Counted from the stretch's first letter, positions 1-5,876 are shown. The stretch: DNA of 8,830 bases from Actinomycetota bacterium (GCA_005774595.1 VAUM01000056.1:1-8830); one strand, 5' to 3'. The notes: generated by a model not told the origin, from the letters alone. Numbers and translations: made by a program.

Positions 1-710
1 GTGCGCTCGGACACGCGGTAGCGCTCGGTGTGGATGTGGTGCGCGCGCGGGTCGTCCTCGGTCACCGGGCGGAAGGTGTCGAGACCCACGTCGAGCTCGA
101 CATGCGCCAGACGCACGCCCGCGGCCTCGGCGCGCTCGAGCAGCGCGGGCGTGAAGTGCAGACCCGCCGTAGGCGCCGCGGCCGAGCGCTCCTCGGTGGC
201 ATAGACGGTCTGGTAGAGCTCGGGGTCGTCGAGCGACGCGGTGATGTAGGGCGGCAGCGGCATCTCGCCGATCTCGTGCACGACGTCGAGGAACACCCCT
301 TCGCGCACGGTGAACTGGATGACGCGCCCGCCGGACTCCTCCAGCCGGTCGACCACGAGCCCGGTCATGCGGCCACCGGCGAACACCACCTTCGCGCCGG
401 GCTGCAGCCGGCGGCCCGGCTTGACGAGGCACTCCCACGCGTCGGTGTAGATCTCGCGCAGGAGGAGGACCTCGACCGCGCCGCCGGTCTCGTCCTTGGC
501 GCCGTGCAGGCGGGCGGGCAGGACGCGCGTGTCGTTGACGACGAGCAGGTCGCCGGGGTGCAGGTACTCGAGGACGTCGGTGAACGAGCGGTGGTCGATC
601 TGGCCGCTGCTGCGGTCGACGACCATGAGCCGGCACGAGTCGCGCGGCTCGGCCGGACGCTGGGCGATCAGCCCGCTCGGCAGGTCGTAGTCGAAGTCGC
701 CGGTGCGCAC
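1..710 (-). CDS. queA: S-adenosylmethionine:tRNA ribosyltransferase-isomerase QueA (3' end outside the window)
   Basis: QueA transfers and isomerises the ribose of S-adenosylmethionine onto 7-aminomethyl-7-deazaguanine in the tRNA anticodon, giving epoxyqueuosine; it acts in the cytoplasm. The 236 visible residues match the family throughout: N-terminal MRTGDFDYDLPSGLIAQRP, then the motifs GDLLVVNDTRVLPARL (about residues 53-68), EIGEMPLPPYI, the AAPTAGLHFTP loop, and LDVGLDTFRPV followed by HHIHTERY near the window edge. The family is usually about 340-350 residues, so roughly a third of the C-terminus lies beyond position 1. I chose the GTG at 710 because it aligns with the family's MRxxDF start and has a GGAAGGG-type Shine-Dalgarno about 8 bases upstream; an in-frame GTG at 719 sits too close to that site. 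It is divergent from the small gene at 817. queH, the next enzyme of the pathway, lies 1.1 kb away on the same strand. Identification is firm. Confidence 0.97.
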   Translation of the reverse strand, partial: MRTGDFDYDLPSGLIAQRPAEPRDSCRLMVVDRSSGQIDHRSFTDVLEYLHPGDLLVVNDTRVLPARLHGAKDETGGAVEVLLLREIYTDAWECLVKPGRRLQPGAKVVFAGGRMTGLVVDRLEESGGRVIQFTVREGVFLDVVHEIGEMPLPPYITASLDDPELYQTVYATEERSAAAPTAGLHFTPALLERAEAAGVRLAHVELDVGLDTFRPVTEDDPRAHHIHTERYRVSER

Positions 711-816
711 CCGTCCCACCCTTCCGGCCTCGCCACTCGTCGCGCGTTCGGTCGCTCGGAGTGTACTATGCGCACGGCGCACGCAAACCACCCACAGCGA
801 GGGACGGCGATAAGGC
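711..816. promoter_or_regulatory. Divergent intergenic region with weak -10-like elements
   Basis: This 106-base gap separates the queA start (minus) from the small plus-strand gene at 817. On the plus strand TACTAT at 764-769 resembles a -10 box and would give a leader of about 40 bases. On the minus strand TACACT at 765-760 overlaps it and could serve queA. Neither has a good -35 hexamer at 16-18 bases. The overlap would make the two promoters mutually exclusive, but this is a weak inference from short matches. Confidence 0.3.
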
Positions 817-1050
817 ATGGCGGCCGACTACAAGCTCATCCCCGAAGCGGTACCGAGCAAAGCCCGCAACAGCGTGTACACACGCATCATCGAGGACTTC
901 GCCGCCGGCGCGGACGCGTCGGTGCGCGTGGCGATCGACCGCAAGCCCGCCACGCTCGTGCTCGGGCTGGGCAAGGCAAGGCAGTCGGACCCGCGCTTCA
1001 AGGGCATCTCCGTGCAGCGCCGCGGCGATGCGGTGTACTTGAAGAAGTGA
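817..1050 (+). CDS. Small conserved-looking protein of unknown function (77 aa)
   Basis: I do not recognise this as a characterised family. It is a basic, soluble-looking 77-residue protein with no signal peptide, transmembrane segment or cysteine. The N-terminal half (VYTRIIEDFAAGADASVRVAI) looks like a helix followed by a strand. The C-terminal half has a PATLVLGLGKA segment and ends GISVQRRGDAVYLKK, suggesting a compact alpha/beta fold. The ATG at 817 has AAGG only one base away and GAGGG about 13 bases upstream, so its ribosome site is not ideal. I accept the gene because its stop codon overlaps the GTG start of the PHP gene (GTGA, 1047-1050), which indicates a real translationally coupled pair. 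The overlapping plus-frame and antisense readings here are arginine-rich and look like noise. Confidence 0.75.
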   Translation: MAADYKLIPEAVPSKARNSVYTRIIEDFAAGADASVRVAIDRKPATLVLGLGKARQSDPRFKGISVQRRGDAVYLKK

Positions 1051-1820
1051 CCCGCGCCGGCTGGTCGGCCGCCGACCTCCACATCCACACCACGGTCTCG
1101 GACGGCGTCGCCTCGCCTCTCGAGGTCCTGAAGTGGGTCAACCTCCGCACCGACCTGACGGTCGTGGCCATCGCCGACCACAACAGCGTCGAGGGTGCGC
1201 TCGAGGCCGCGGAAGCGGCGCCGAGCATGGGCCCGGTCGCCGTCGTGGTCGCCCAGGAGGTCGAGAGCGCCGACGGCCACATCATCGGCCTGTGGGCCCC
1301 CGAGCGCGTCCCGCCCGCGATGAGCGCCACCGATACCGTCGACGCGATCCACGACCAGGGCGGCGTCGCGATCGCGGCGCACCCGTTCGCGCCGCTGTGG
1401 TGGCACCGGCACGGGCTGTGCCGGGGCGACCGTGAGCTGTACGACTCCGTACCCTACGACGCCGTCGAGGTCGCGAACTCCACTCCCTTGCTCGCCACCG
1501 GCAACCTGCGCGCCCGCTGGTACCAGCTGCGCAACCGTCACCGGCTCGCGGCGACCGGCGGCTCCGACGCGCACATCCTGTCGGTCATCGGCACGAGCCG
1601 CACGCTGTTCCGCGGGCACACGCCGCAGGACCTGCGGCGCGCCATCGAGGCGCGAGAGACCCGCGTGAAGGGCCCGAGGTTCCAGCCCACGCGAGGCCTG
1701 CGGTACGCGCGCTCGGTGCCGCGCATCAAGGAGCTCCGCCGCGCCTACGAGGCCGCCCTCGCCCGGCTGCTATCCGACCAGCCCGAGGATCACTCGGACG
1801 CCGGCGGCTCCTCGGACTGA
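1047..1820 (+). CDS. PHP-domain metal-dependent phosphoesterase (257 aa)
   Basis: PHP proteins of this type (COG0613-like, the group that includes RNase AM/YciV) are metal-dependent phosphoesterases or nucleases. The full PHP metal-binding set is visible: DLHIHTTVSDG (H12, H14, D19), IADHN (D44, H45), QEVES with GHIIGL (E71, H78), AIAAHPF (H112), VEVAN (E141) and GGSDAH (D174, H176). There is no signal peptide. The open frame extends far upstream, but only as antisense to queA. The homologous protein starts just before the first PHP motif, at the GTG overlapping the preceding TGA. The length fits a stand-alone PHP enzyme rather than a polymerase or histidinol-phosphatase domain. The substrate cannot be told from sequence; 3',5'-nucleoside bisphosphate or RNA 5'-end hydrolysis are family precedents, not observations. 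The last 31 bases overlap the end of queH on the other strand. Confidence 0.9.
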   Translation: MTRAGWSAADLHIHTTVSDGVASPLEVLKWVNLRTDLTVVAIADHNSVEGALEAAEAAPSMGPVAVVVAQEVESADGHIIGLWAPERVPPAMSATDTVDAIHDQGGVAIAAHPFAPLWWHRHGLCRGDRELYDSVPYDAVEVANSTPLLATGNLRARWYQLRNRHRLAATGGSDAHILSVIGTSRTLFRGHTPQDLRRAIEARETRVKGPRFQPTRGLRYARSVPRIKELRRAYEAALARLLSDQPEDHSDAGGSSD

Positions 1821-2389
1821 CCGCGCTTCGCGGCCGCGCGCTCCTCGCGACGGTGCGCACGGTCGGCCTCGGCCTCGGCGACGCCGTAGACGCACCCGCA
1901 GTAGTTCTGGCGATACATCCCCAACTCGCGCGAACGGCGCGTCGCTTCCGGGTACCGGTCGCGGAAGTCACCGCCGAGCCACGTCACGCCCGCCTCGGCG
2001 CACGCCGCGCGGCCGGCGCGATCGACGGCCGCCTGGTCCTGATACGGACTGACCGTCAGCGTGCTGGCCACCGCGTCGCAGCCGGCGTCGGCGGCCGCAT
2101 GCGCGACCATGCCCAGACGCAGGCGGAAGCACGCCTCGCACCGGCGGACACGGTCGGCTTCGATCCCGCGGACCGCCATGCGCCACGCGTCCGGGTCGTA
2201 CGCGAGCTCCACGGCCGCGAGCCCGCGCTCGCGTACGTACGCCATCAGCGTGTCGCGGCGCCGCTCGTACTCGGCGGCAGGGTGGATGTTCGGGTTGGCG
2301 TAGCACACGACGACCTCGTGCTCGGCGGCGATCGCGTCGAACGGCTCGAGCAGGCACGGGCCGCAGCACGCGTGCAGCATCACCTTCAC
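1790..2389 (-). CDS. queH: Epoxyqueuosine reductase QueH (199 aa)
   Basis: QueH (formerly DUF208) reduces epoxyqueuosine in tRNA to queuosine, the final step of the pathway, and replaces the cobalamin-dependent QueG in many anaerobes. The signature is complete: HACCGPC (C8, C9, C12), NPNIHPAAEYERRR (31-44), RRCEACFRLRL (C83, C86), STLTVSPYQD (108-117) and SRELGMYRQNYCGC (152-165). The cysteine pairs at 8/9 and 83/86 are the expected iron-sulfur ligands. The start is the GTG at 2389, four residues before the first conserved motif. It overlaps the TGA of the upstream transporter gene (GTGA, 2386-2389), so the two are translationally coupled. The charged tail after residue 170 is variable in the family. 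The reading frame continues upstream of 2389, but only antisense within the transporter gene. Identification is firm. Confidence 0.96.
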   Translation of the reverse strand: MKVMLHACCGPCLLEPFDAIAAEHEVVVCYANPNIHPAAEYERRRDTLMAYVRERGLAAVELAYDPDAWRMAVRGIEADRVRRCEACFRLRLGMVAHAAADAGCDAVASTLTVSPYQDQAAVDRAGRAACAEAGVTWLGGDFRDRYPEATRRSRELGMYRQNYCGCVYGVAEAEADRAHRREERAAAKRGQSEEPPASE

Positions 2390-3036
2390 GCGGGCGCTCC
2401 GGCCACCGCGGGCCACAGCGTAGCGAGGCCGAACGACACGAAGACGACCCCGGCCACCCGCGCGATGAGCTTGCGCGGCAGCCGCGTGCCGATCGCCGAG
2501 CCCACCGCGATCGCGAGCCCGTTGACCGCGAGCATGCCGAGCGTCGACCCGAGCCACACCGCGCCGAACGTCGCGAGCCCCGCTGCCGGGACCGACGGCG
2601 CGAGCCCGAGCGCGCGCAGCGGCGCGGCCGCCGACGACGGGTCCGCGGCGATCGTGGCCGTCATCAGCTGGGTCTTGTCACCCAGCTCGGCCACGAAGAA
2701 CGCCACGAACGCCGAGGCGGTCGCGCCGAAACGCGAGGTACGCGCCGCCTCCTTCTCGTCCTCGGGCGCGTCGGACGCGGTGAGGAAGGTCCACACCCCG
2801 AAGCCGATGAACAGCCCGCCTGCGACCCACGCGAGCGCCGATGCCGGCACGAGCCTCGCCAGCGTGCTGCCCACGGCGGTCGCGAGCAACTGCAGCACCA
2901 CGATGGCGCCGGCCACTCCGACGAGCACCTGCCACGCGCGGTAGCGCGCGGCGAGCATCAGCGTGAGCAGCTGGGTCTTGTCGCCGAACTCGGCGATGGC
3001 GACGAGCAGCAGCGAACCGAGCAGGGGCGTCAGCAC
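2386..3036 (-). CDS. Gdt1/UPF0016 (TMEM165) family cation transporter (216 aa)
   Basis: Members of this family move divalent cations (Mn2+, and Ca2+ in eukaryotic members) across membranes, probably by proton exchange; bacterial examples include Mn2+ exporters. Two copies of the defining E-x-G-D-K-T motif are visible: AEFGDKTQL (E16-T21) and AELGDKTQL (E117-T122). They lie at corresponding places in two homologous three-helix halves, and both are intact. The hydrophobic profile gives about six membrane helices, with an acidic linker near residues 89-100 (DAPEDEKEAAR). The GTG start at 3036 follows the stop of the secreted-protein gene by 16 bases; a GAGG overlaps that stop but is about 14 bases from the GTG, so the site is weak. 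The stop overlaps the queH start. I see no room for a Mn2+ (yybP-ykoY) riboswitch immediately upstream. Mn2+ export is the likeliest role by family, not shown here. Confidence 0.9.
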   Translation of the reverse strand: MLTPLLGSLLLVAIAEFGDKTQLLTLMLAARYRAWQVLVGVAGAIVVLQLLATAVGSTLARLVPASALAWVAGGLFIGFGVWTFLTASDAPEDEKEAARTSRFGATASAFVAFFVAELGDKTQLMTATIAADPSSAAAPLRALGLAPSVPAAGLATFGAVWLGSTLGMLAVNGLAIAVGSAIGTRLPRKLIARVAGVVFVSFGLATLWPAVAGAPA

Positions 3037-3052
3037 CGGGAGCGCGCCGGCC

Positions 3053-3826
3053 TCAGGCGTCGTCCGGCTCGTCCGCGGGCCCGCCCGCGGCCGCCGCCAT
3101 GCCCTCGCGCCGGATCATCACCGCGAGCACGGCGGCGACGGCCACCGCCGCGACGGCGAGCCCGATGATGAGCGTCCGCGTGTCGAGCGCGCCCCCGCCG
3201 ATCCCGTCGGACGCGCCCCCGGGAACGTAGCTGACGTCGACGACGGCCGACTCGCCGGGTGCAAGGCCCTGGTTCGGCAGGGTGTAGATGCGCTCACCGT
3301 CCGCGTTCTCGTTGGGAGCATCGTTGGACTGCGGGTCGGTGCGGATCGTGCCGGCGCCCGCGGGCGTGCGGACCGAGAAACCCACGAGGTCGGCGGGGAC
3401 CGTCTGGACCCACTTGAGCGACGCGCCCACCGCGCCGCCCTTCCTCGGCTCGATGTTCGACCACAGGCACTCGAGCTGGCCTTCGCGCGACTGCTCGAGC
3501 GTGAACTCGTATGCGCGTCCGCCCGTGCCGGCGGTCATGGTGCCCTCGCGCGGGATGTCGCTCTCGCCGGTGGCGCCCAGGATCTCGCCGGACCACAGCA
3601 CCGTCGCGCCCTCGGGCACCGGGACGCGAACCTTCGCCGGCAGCGGAGTGGATGTGGGCACCAGGACGGACGCGACGAGCAGCACGCGATCGGGGTTCTC
3701 CGACGCGCCGCCGAACCACGCCTGCACCTGGTAGACGGGCGGCGTCGCGGCGAGTGCGAGCGAGGGCACGGACAGTGCGGCCGCGAGCAGGGCGGCGGCC
3801 AGAACACGGGCGGTGCGGCTGGTCAC
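3053..3826 (-). CDS. Secreted, C-terminally membrane-anchored protein of unknown function (257 aa)
   Basis: Not a family I recognise. From the GTG at 3826 the protein begins with a typical Sec signal peptide: basic MTSRTAR, hydrophobic VLAAALLAAALSVP, and a likely cleavage after SLALA at about residue 26. The body is rich in strands, glycine, proline and valine, as in an extracytoplasmic beta-sandwich, with one cysteine (ECLW). A single hydrophobic helix (about residues 219-238, LIIGLAVAAVAVAAVLAVMI) is followed by RREG and a short acidic tail, so the body would face outside and the C-terminus the cytoplasm. I chose this start because GGAGG (3835-3839) lies exactly 8 bases upstream. The frame runs 49 codons further up, but that extension has no better start and would bury the signal peptide. 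It is the first gene of the group with the Gdt1 transporter and queH. A sensor or adhesion role is possible but unsupported. Confidence 0.82.
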   Translation of the reverse strand: MTSRTARVLAAALLAAALSVPSLALAATPPVYQVQAWFGGASENPDRVLLVASVLVPTSTPLPAKVRVPVPEGATVLWSGEILGATGESDIPREGTMTAGTGGRAYEFTLEQSREGQLECLWSNIEPRKGGAVGASLKWVQTVPADLVGFSVRTPAGAGTIRTDPQSNDAPNENADGERIYTLPNQGLAPGESAVVDVSYVPGGASDGIGGGALDTRTLIIGLAVAAVAVAAVLAVMIRREGMAAAAGGPADEPDDA

Positions 3827-3869
3827 GTCGTCAACCTCCGGGGAAGGCATCTTCATCTTGGTGCGCGCC

Positions 3870-3875
3870 ATTCTA
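3870..3875 (-). promoter_or_regulatory. Candidate -10 box for the secreted protein/transporter/queH group
   Basis: On the minus strand this reads TAGAAT, five of six matches to the sigma-A -10 consensus. It would start transcription near 3863, giving a leader of about 37 bases ahead of the well-placed GGAGG and the GTG at 3826. No -35 hexamer is visible at normal spacing; that region reads CGGCCC. The 74-base gap between the ferredoxin stop and this gene is therefore the likeliest break between two minus-strand operons, though read-through from upstream is possible because I see no terminator. Confidence 0.4.
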
Positions 3876-3900
3876 GCGTACGGCCGCGACGCGGGCCGCG

Positions 3901-4116
3901 TCACGCTTCCGGGCGCGCCTCGCCGATGCAGTTCGCCGGGCAGATGCGCGCGCAGTCGGCGCAGCCGGTGCACTTCTCGGAATCGATGCGGAAGATGTCG
4001 CCGTCGCGCGCGACCGCGCCCTCACGGCACACGCGCAGGCGCATCGCGCACGCGGTGCAACAGCCCGGTTCGATCACCAGAGGCGGCTTGCGTTCCCGGC
4101 CCGAGAGCAGGCTCAC
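3901..4116 (-). CDS. Small ferredoxin-like 4Fe-4S protein with an incomplete first cluster motif (71 aa)
   Basis: A small electron carrier by its cysteine pattern. The second motif is textbook: C49-x2-C52-x2-C55-x3-C59-P (CTGCADCARICP). The first reads C19-C20-x2-C23-x2-R26-x3-C30, so the third cysteine expected at position 26 is arginine. In classical 2[4Fe-4S] ferredoxins the fourth cysteine of each motif serves the other cluster. Here C49/C52/C55 plus C30 can hold one complete cluster. The other has C20, C23 and C59 plus at best C19 or C63. This may be a 3Fe-4S or atypical second site. The GTG start at 4116 overlaps the folD stop (GTGA, 4113-4116). Translation would be coupled to folD, which is interrupted upstream. 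The likely partner is a one-carbon or other redox enzyme, by position only. Confidence 0.85.
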   Translation of the reverse strand: MSLLSGRERKPPLVIEPGCCTACAMRLRVCREGAVARDGDIFRIDSEKCTGCADCARICPANCIGEARPEA

Positions 4117-4967
4117 GCGACCCGGCCCGTCTGGCGCTCGGCCGCCGAGACCGTGTTCGACATCAGCATCGCCTGCGTCATGGGCCCGACGCCTCCGGGC
4201 ACCGGCGTGATCGCCGAGGCGAGCCCCTCGACCGCGTCGAAGTCCACGTCGCCGACCATACCGGCCTCGGTGCGGTTGATGCCGACGTCGATGACGACCG
4301 CGCCCTCGCCCACGTACTCCGCGCCCAACATCTTCGGCCGGCCGATCGCGGCGACCAGGATGTCGGCCTCGCGGCAGACCGCGGGCAGGTCCCGTGTGCG
4401 GCTGTGACACCAGGTGACCGTGGCGTCGCGCTCGAGCAGCATGAGCCCCATCGGCTTGCCGACGAGCAGCGAGCGGCCGACGACCACCGCGCGCTTGCCG
4501 CGCGGGTCGATGCCGTAGTGGTCGAGTATGCGCATGACCCCCCACGGCGTGCACGCACGGTGGCCGGGCAGGCCCCGCATCATGCGGCCGAGGTTCTCGG
4601 GGTGGAAGCCGTCGACGTCCTTCACCGGCGCGATGCGGGCGACGACCTCCTCGACGTCGAGGTGGGCCGGGAACGGCTGCTGCACCAGGATGCCGTGAAC
4701 GGCGGGGTCGGCGTTGAGTCGGTCGATCAGCGCGTCGAGGTCGGCCTGCGGCGTGTCGGCGAGCAGCCGGTGGTCGAGACTCACGATGCCGAGCCGCTCA
4801 CAGTCGCGCTCCTTCATGTTCACGTACGACTGCTACGCGGGGTCCTCGCCGACCAGCACGACCGCGAGCCCCGGCGTGACGCCGCGCGCTCTCAGCGCGG
4901 CGACGCGCTCGGCTGTCTCGGCCTCGACCGCCGCCGAGACAGCCTTCCCGTCGATGATCGTGGCCAT
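4113..4967 (-). pseudogene. folD: folD (methylene-THF dehydrogenase/cyclohydrolase) interrupted by an in-frame TAG at codon 45
   Basis: FolD interconverts 5,10-methylene-THF and 10-formyl-THF using NADP. Apart from one codon this is a complete 284-codon gene. It starts at ATG 4967 (MATIIDGKAVSAAV) with a GGGGAG-type ribosome site a few bases upstream. After GLAVVLVGEDPA the frame hits TAG (4835-4833) where the family has serine (DPASQxYV). It then continues QSYVNMKERDCERLGI with the catalytic Tyr48 and Lys52, GILVQQPFP, PVKDVDGFHPENLGR, the dinucleotide-binding VVVGRSLLVGKP, and TPVPGGVGPMT near the C-terminus. TCG to TAG needs one substitution. A product reinitiated at GTG 4823 (or ATG 4817) would lack Tyr48 and the first strand, so it is unlikely to be active. 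The rest shows no decay, so either the mutation is recent or the base call is wrong. It lies 30 bases after the fhs remnant and overlaps the ferredoxin start. Confidence 0.92.
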
Positions 4968-4997
4968 GGGCTCCCCGGTCCTTCCCCTGTCGCGCCG

Positions 4998-5286
4998 TCA
5001 GAACAGGCCGACGATGCGTCCGTCGGCGTCGATGTCGATCCGCTCGCCCGCCGGGCTCGCCGGCAGGCCGGGCATGGTCATGATGCCTCCGTGCAGCGCA
5101 TACAGGAAGCCCGCGCCCGCCGAGAGGCGGACGTCCTCGACCGGGCGCGTGGCGGCCGCGGAGCGGGGGTCGACCGCATCGGCGCCATGCACGAAAAAGG
5201 ATGCCGGCCTCCTCGGCGACCTCGCGGATGCGCCGGATCGGGGCCGACTACGCGATCTCGATGTCGGCAGGCACGGCTTCGCTCAC
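4998..5286 (-). pseudogene. fhs: Remnant of fhs (formate-tetrahydrofolate ligase), internally deleted
   Basis: Fhs makes 10-formyl-THF from formate, THF and ATP and is normally about 550 residues. Here both ends survive and the middle is gone. The N-terminus starts at GTG 5286, overlapping the upstream TGA, and reads VSEAVPADIEIA, then TAG (5250-5248) where glutamine (CAG) is expected, then SAPIRRIREVAEEAGIL, the usual start of Fhs. Near 5197-5192 the reading frame changes, and from about 5192 another frame gives the Fhs C-terminus, including VRLSAGAGF, IMTMPGLP and ERIDIDADGRIVGLF, ending at 4998. About 460 residues, with the nucleotide-binding and catalytic core, are missing. The join lies at a T5 run on the coding strand. 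No active ligase can be made from this locus. A real deletion and an assembly collapse are both possible; the intact ends and synteny with folD support a former fhs-folD operon. Confidence 0.88.
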
Positions 5287-5876
5287 GCCTCGCCCTTGAC
5301 GATCTTCAGCAGCGCCTTGAACTCGTCGGTTGCCGCGCGGCCCACCGCCTCGTACATGACCGCCTGCGAGGTCGTCACGACGATGCCAGCCCCGCGCATC
5401 CGATCGAGCGCGACGTCGTGGTCGAGATCGGCCAGCGAGCAGCATCCGTCCGCAACGACCTGCACCTCGTGGCCGTCGCCGGCCAGCGCGAGCGCGGTCT
5501 GCGCGACGCAGATGTGCGTCTCCATGCCGCAGATGACGACCTGCCGGCGGCCGACCGCCTGCAGTGCCTGGACGAACTCGCCCTCGGCGGCGCAGCAGAA
5601 CGCGGTCTTGTCGACCCCCTGCACCCGCGCGCCTGAAGCAGCGAGGGTGGTCAGCGCCGACTCGACCTCCGGCACCGTGCCACCGAGCCCCTCCGGGTAC
5701 TGCCGCGTCACGATGAGCGGGGCGCCGACCAGCGCGGCCACCCTCGCGAGCCGCACCGCAGCCGCGACGACCTCCGCGCGCCGCGGCATCGCGGCGGCCA
5801 GCCGCTCCTGGAGGTCCACGAGCAGCAGGACGAGCTCGCCGCGCCTGACCGTCCCGCCGGTGTTCTCGCCCGTCAC
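5283..5876 (-). CDS. Isochorismatase-like cysteine hydrolase (197 aa)
   Basis: This belongs to the cysteine hydrolase superfamily that includes nicotinamidases, isochorismatases and N-carbamoyl-amide hydrolases, soluble Rossmann-like enzymes. The catalytic triad is visible: D21 in LLVDLQERL, K90 in VDKTAFCC and C123 in GMETHICV. The conserved APLIVTRQYPEGLGGTV segment after the second strand and the VVADGCCSL strand near residues 139-148 also fit. The sequence resembles the YcaC/isochorismatase-type branch more than nicotinamidase, as no zinc-site DxHxxxH stands out; substrate unknown. I prefer the GTG at 5876, with GGAAGG about 11 bases upstream; an in-frame GTG at 5888 is possible. It is the first gene of the operon, with a weak TACACT -10-like element further upstream, divergent from superoxide reductase. 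Its TGA overlaps the fhs start. Confidence 0.9.
   Translation of the reverse strand: MTGENTGGTVRRGELVLLLVDLQERLAAAMPRRAEVVAAAVRLARVAALVGAPLIVTRQYPEGLGGTVPEVESALTTLAASGARVQGVDKTAFCCAAEGEFVQALQAVGRRQVVICGMETHICVAQTALALAGDGHEVQVVADGCCSLADLDHDVALDRMRGAGIVVTTSQAVMYEAVGRAATDEFKALLKIVKGEA

Noticed and set aside
30..1046. Plus-strand open frame running into the PHP gene as a 596-residue protein
   Set aside because: The first 680 bases are antisense to queA, whose motifs are unmistakable, and the next part is out of frame with the small gene at 817. The extension is Arg/Gly/His-rich with no domain; the PHP protein starts at 1047.
1853..2944. Long plus-strand frame (363 codons) over queH and the transporter
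   Set aside because: It is the antisense shadow of queH and Gdt1, both identified by specific motifs. Its product is low-complexity Ala/Arg/Thr sequence.
2660..2998. Repeated stretch with AGCTGGGTCTTGTC on the plus strand as a mobile or regulatory repeat
   Set aside because: The two copies encode the paired E-x-G-D-K-T-Q-L motifs of the two homologous halves of the Gdt1 transporter, so the repeat is explained by the protein.
3888..3900. GC-rich inverted repeat after the ferredoxin stop as a terminator
   Set aside because: GGCC-containing short palindromes are expected at this GC content; arms are short and no T run follows.
3827..3900. Mn2+ riboswitch ahead of the unit containing the Gdt1 transporter
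   Set aside because: The leader is under 80 bases and shows no paired stem-loops or conserved riboswitch core that I can see.
4113..5286. TAG read as a sense codon (pyrrolysine or code 15/16-type recoding)
   Set aside because: The two TAGs stand for different residues (Ser in folD, Gln in fhs), at least four neighbouring genes end normally at TAG, and fhs also has a deletion and frame change. Mutation or error is simpler.
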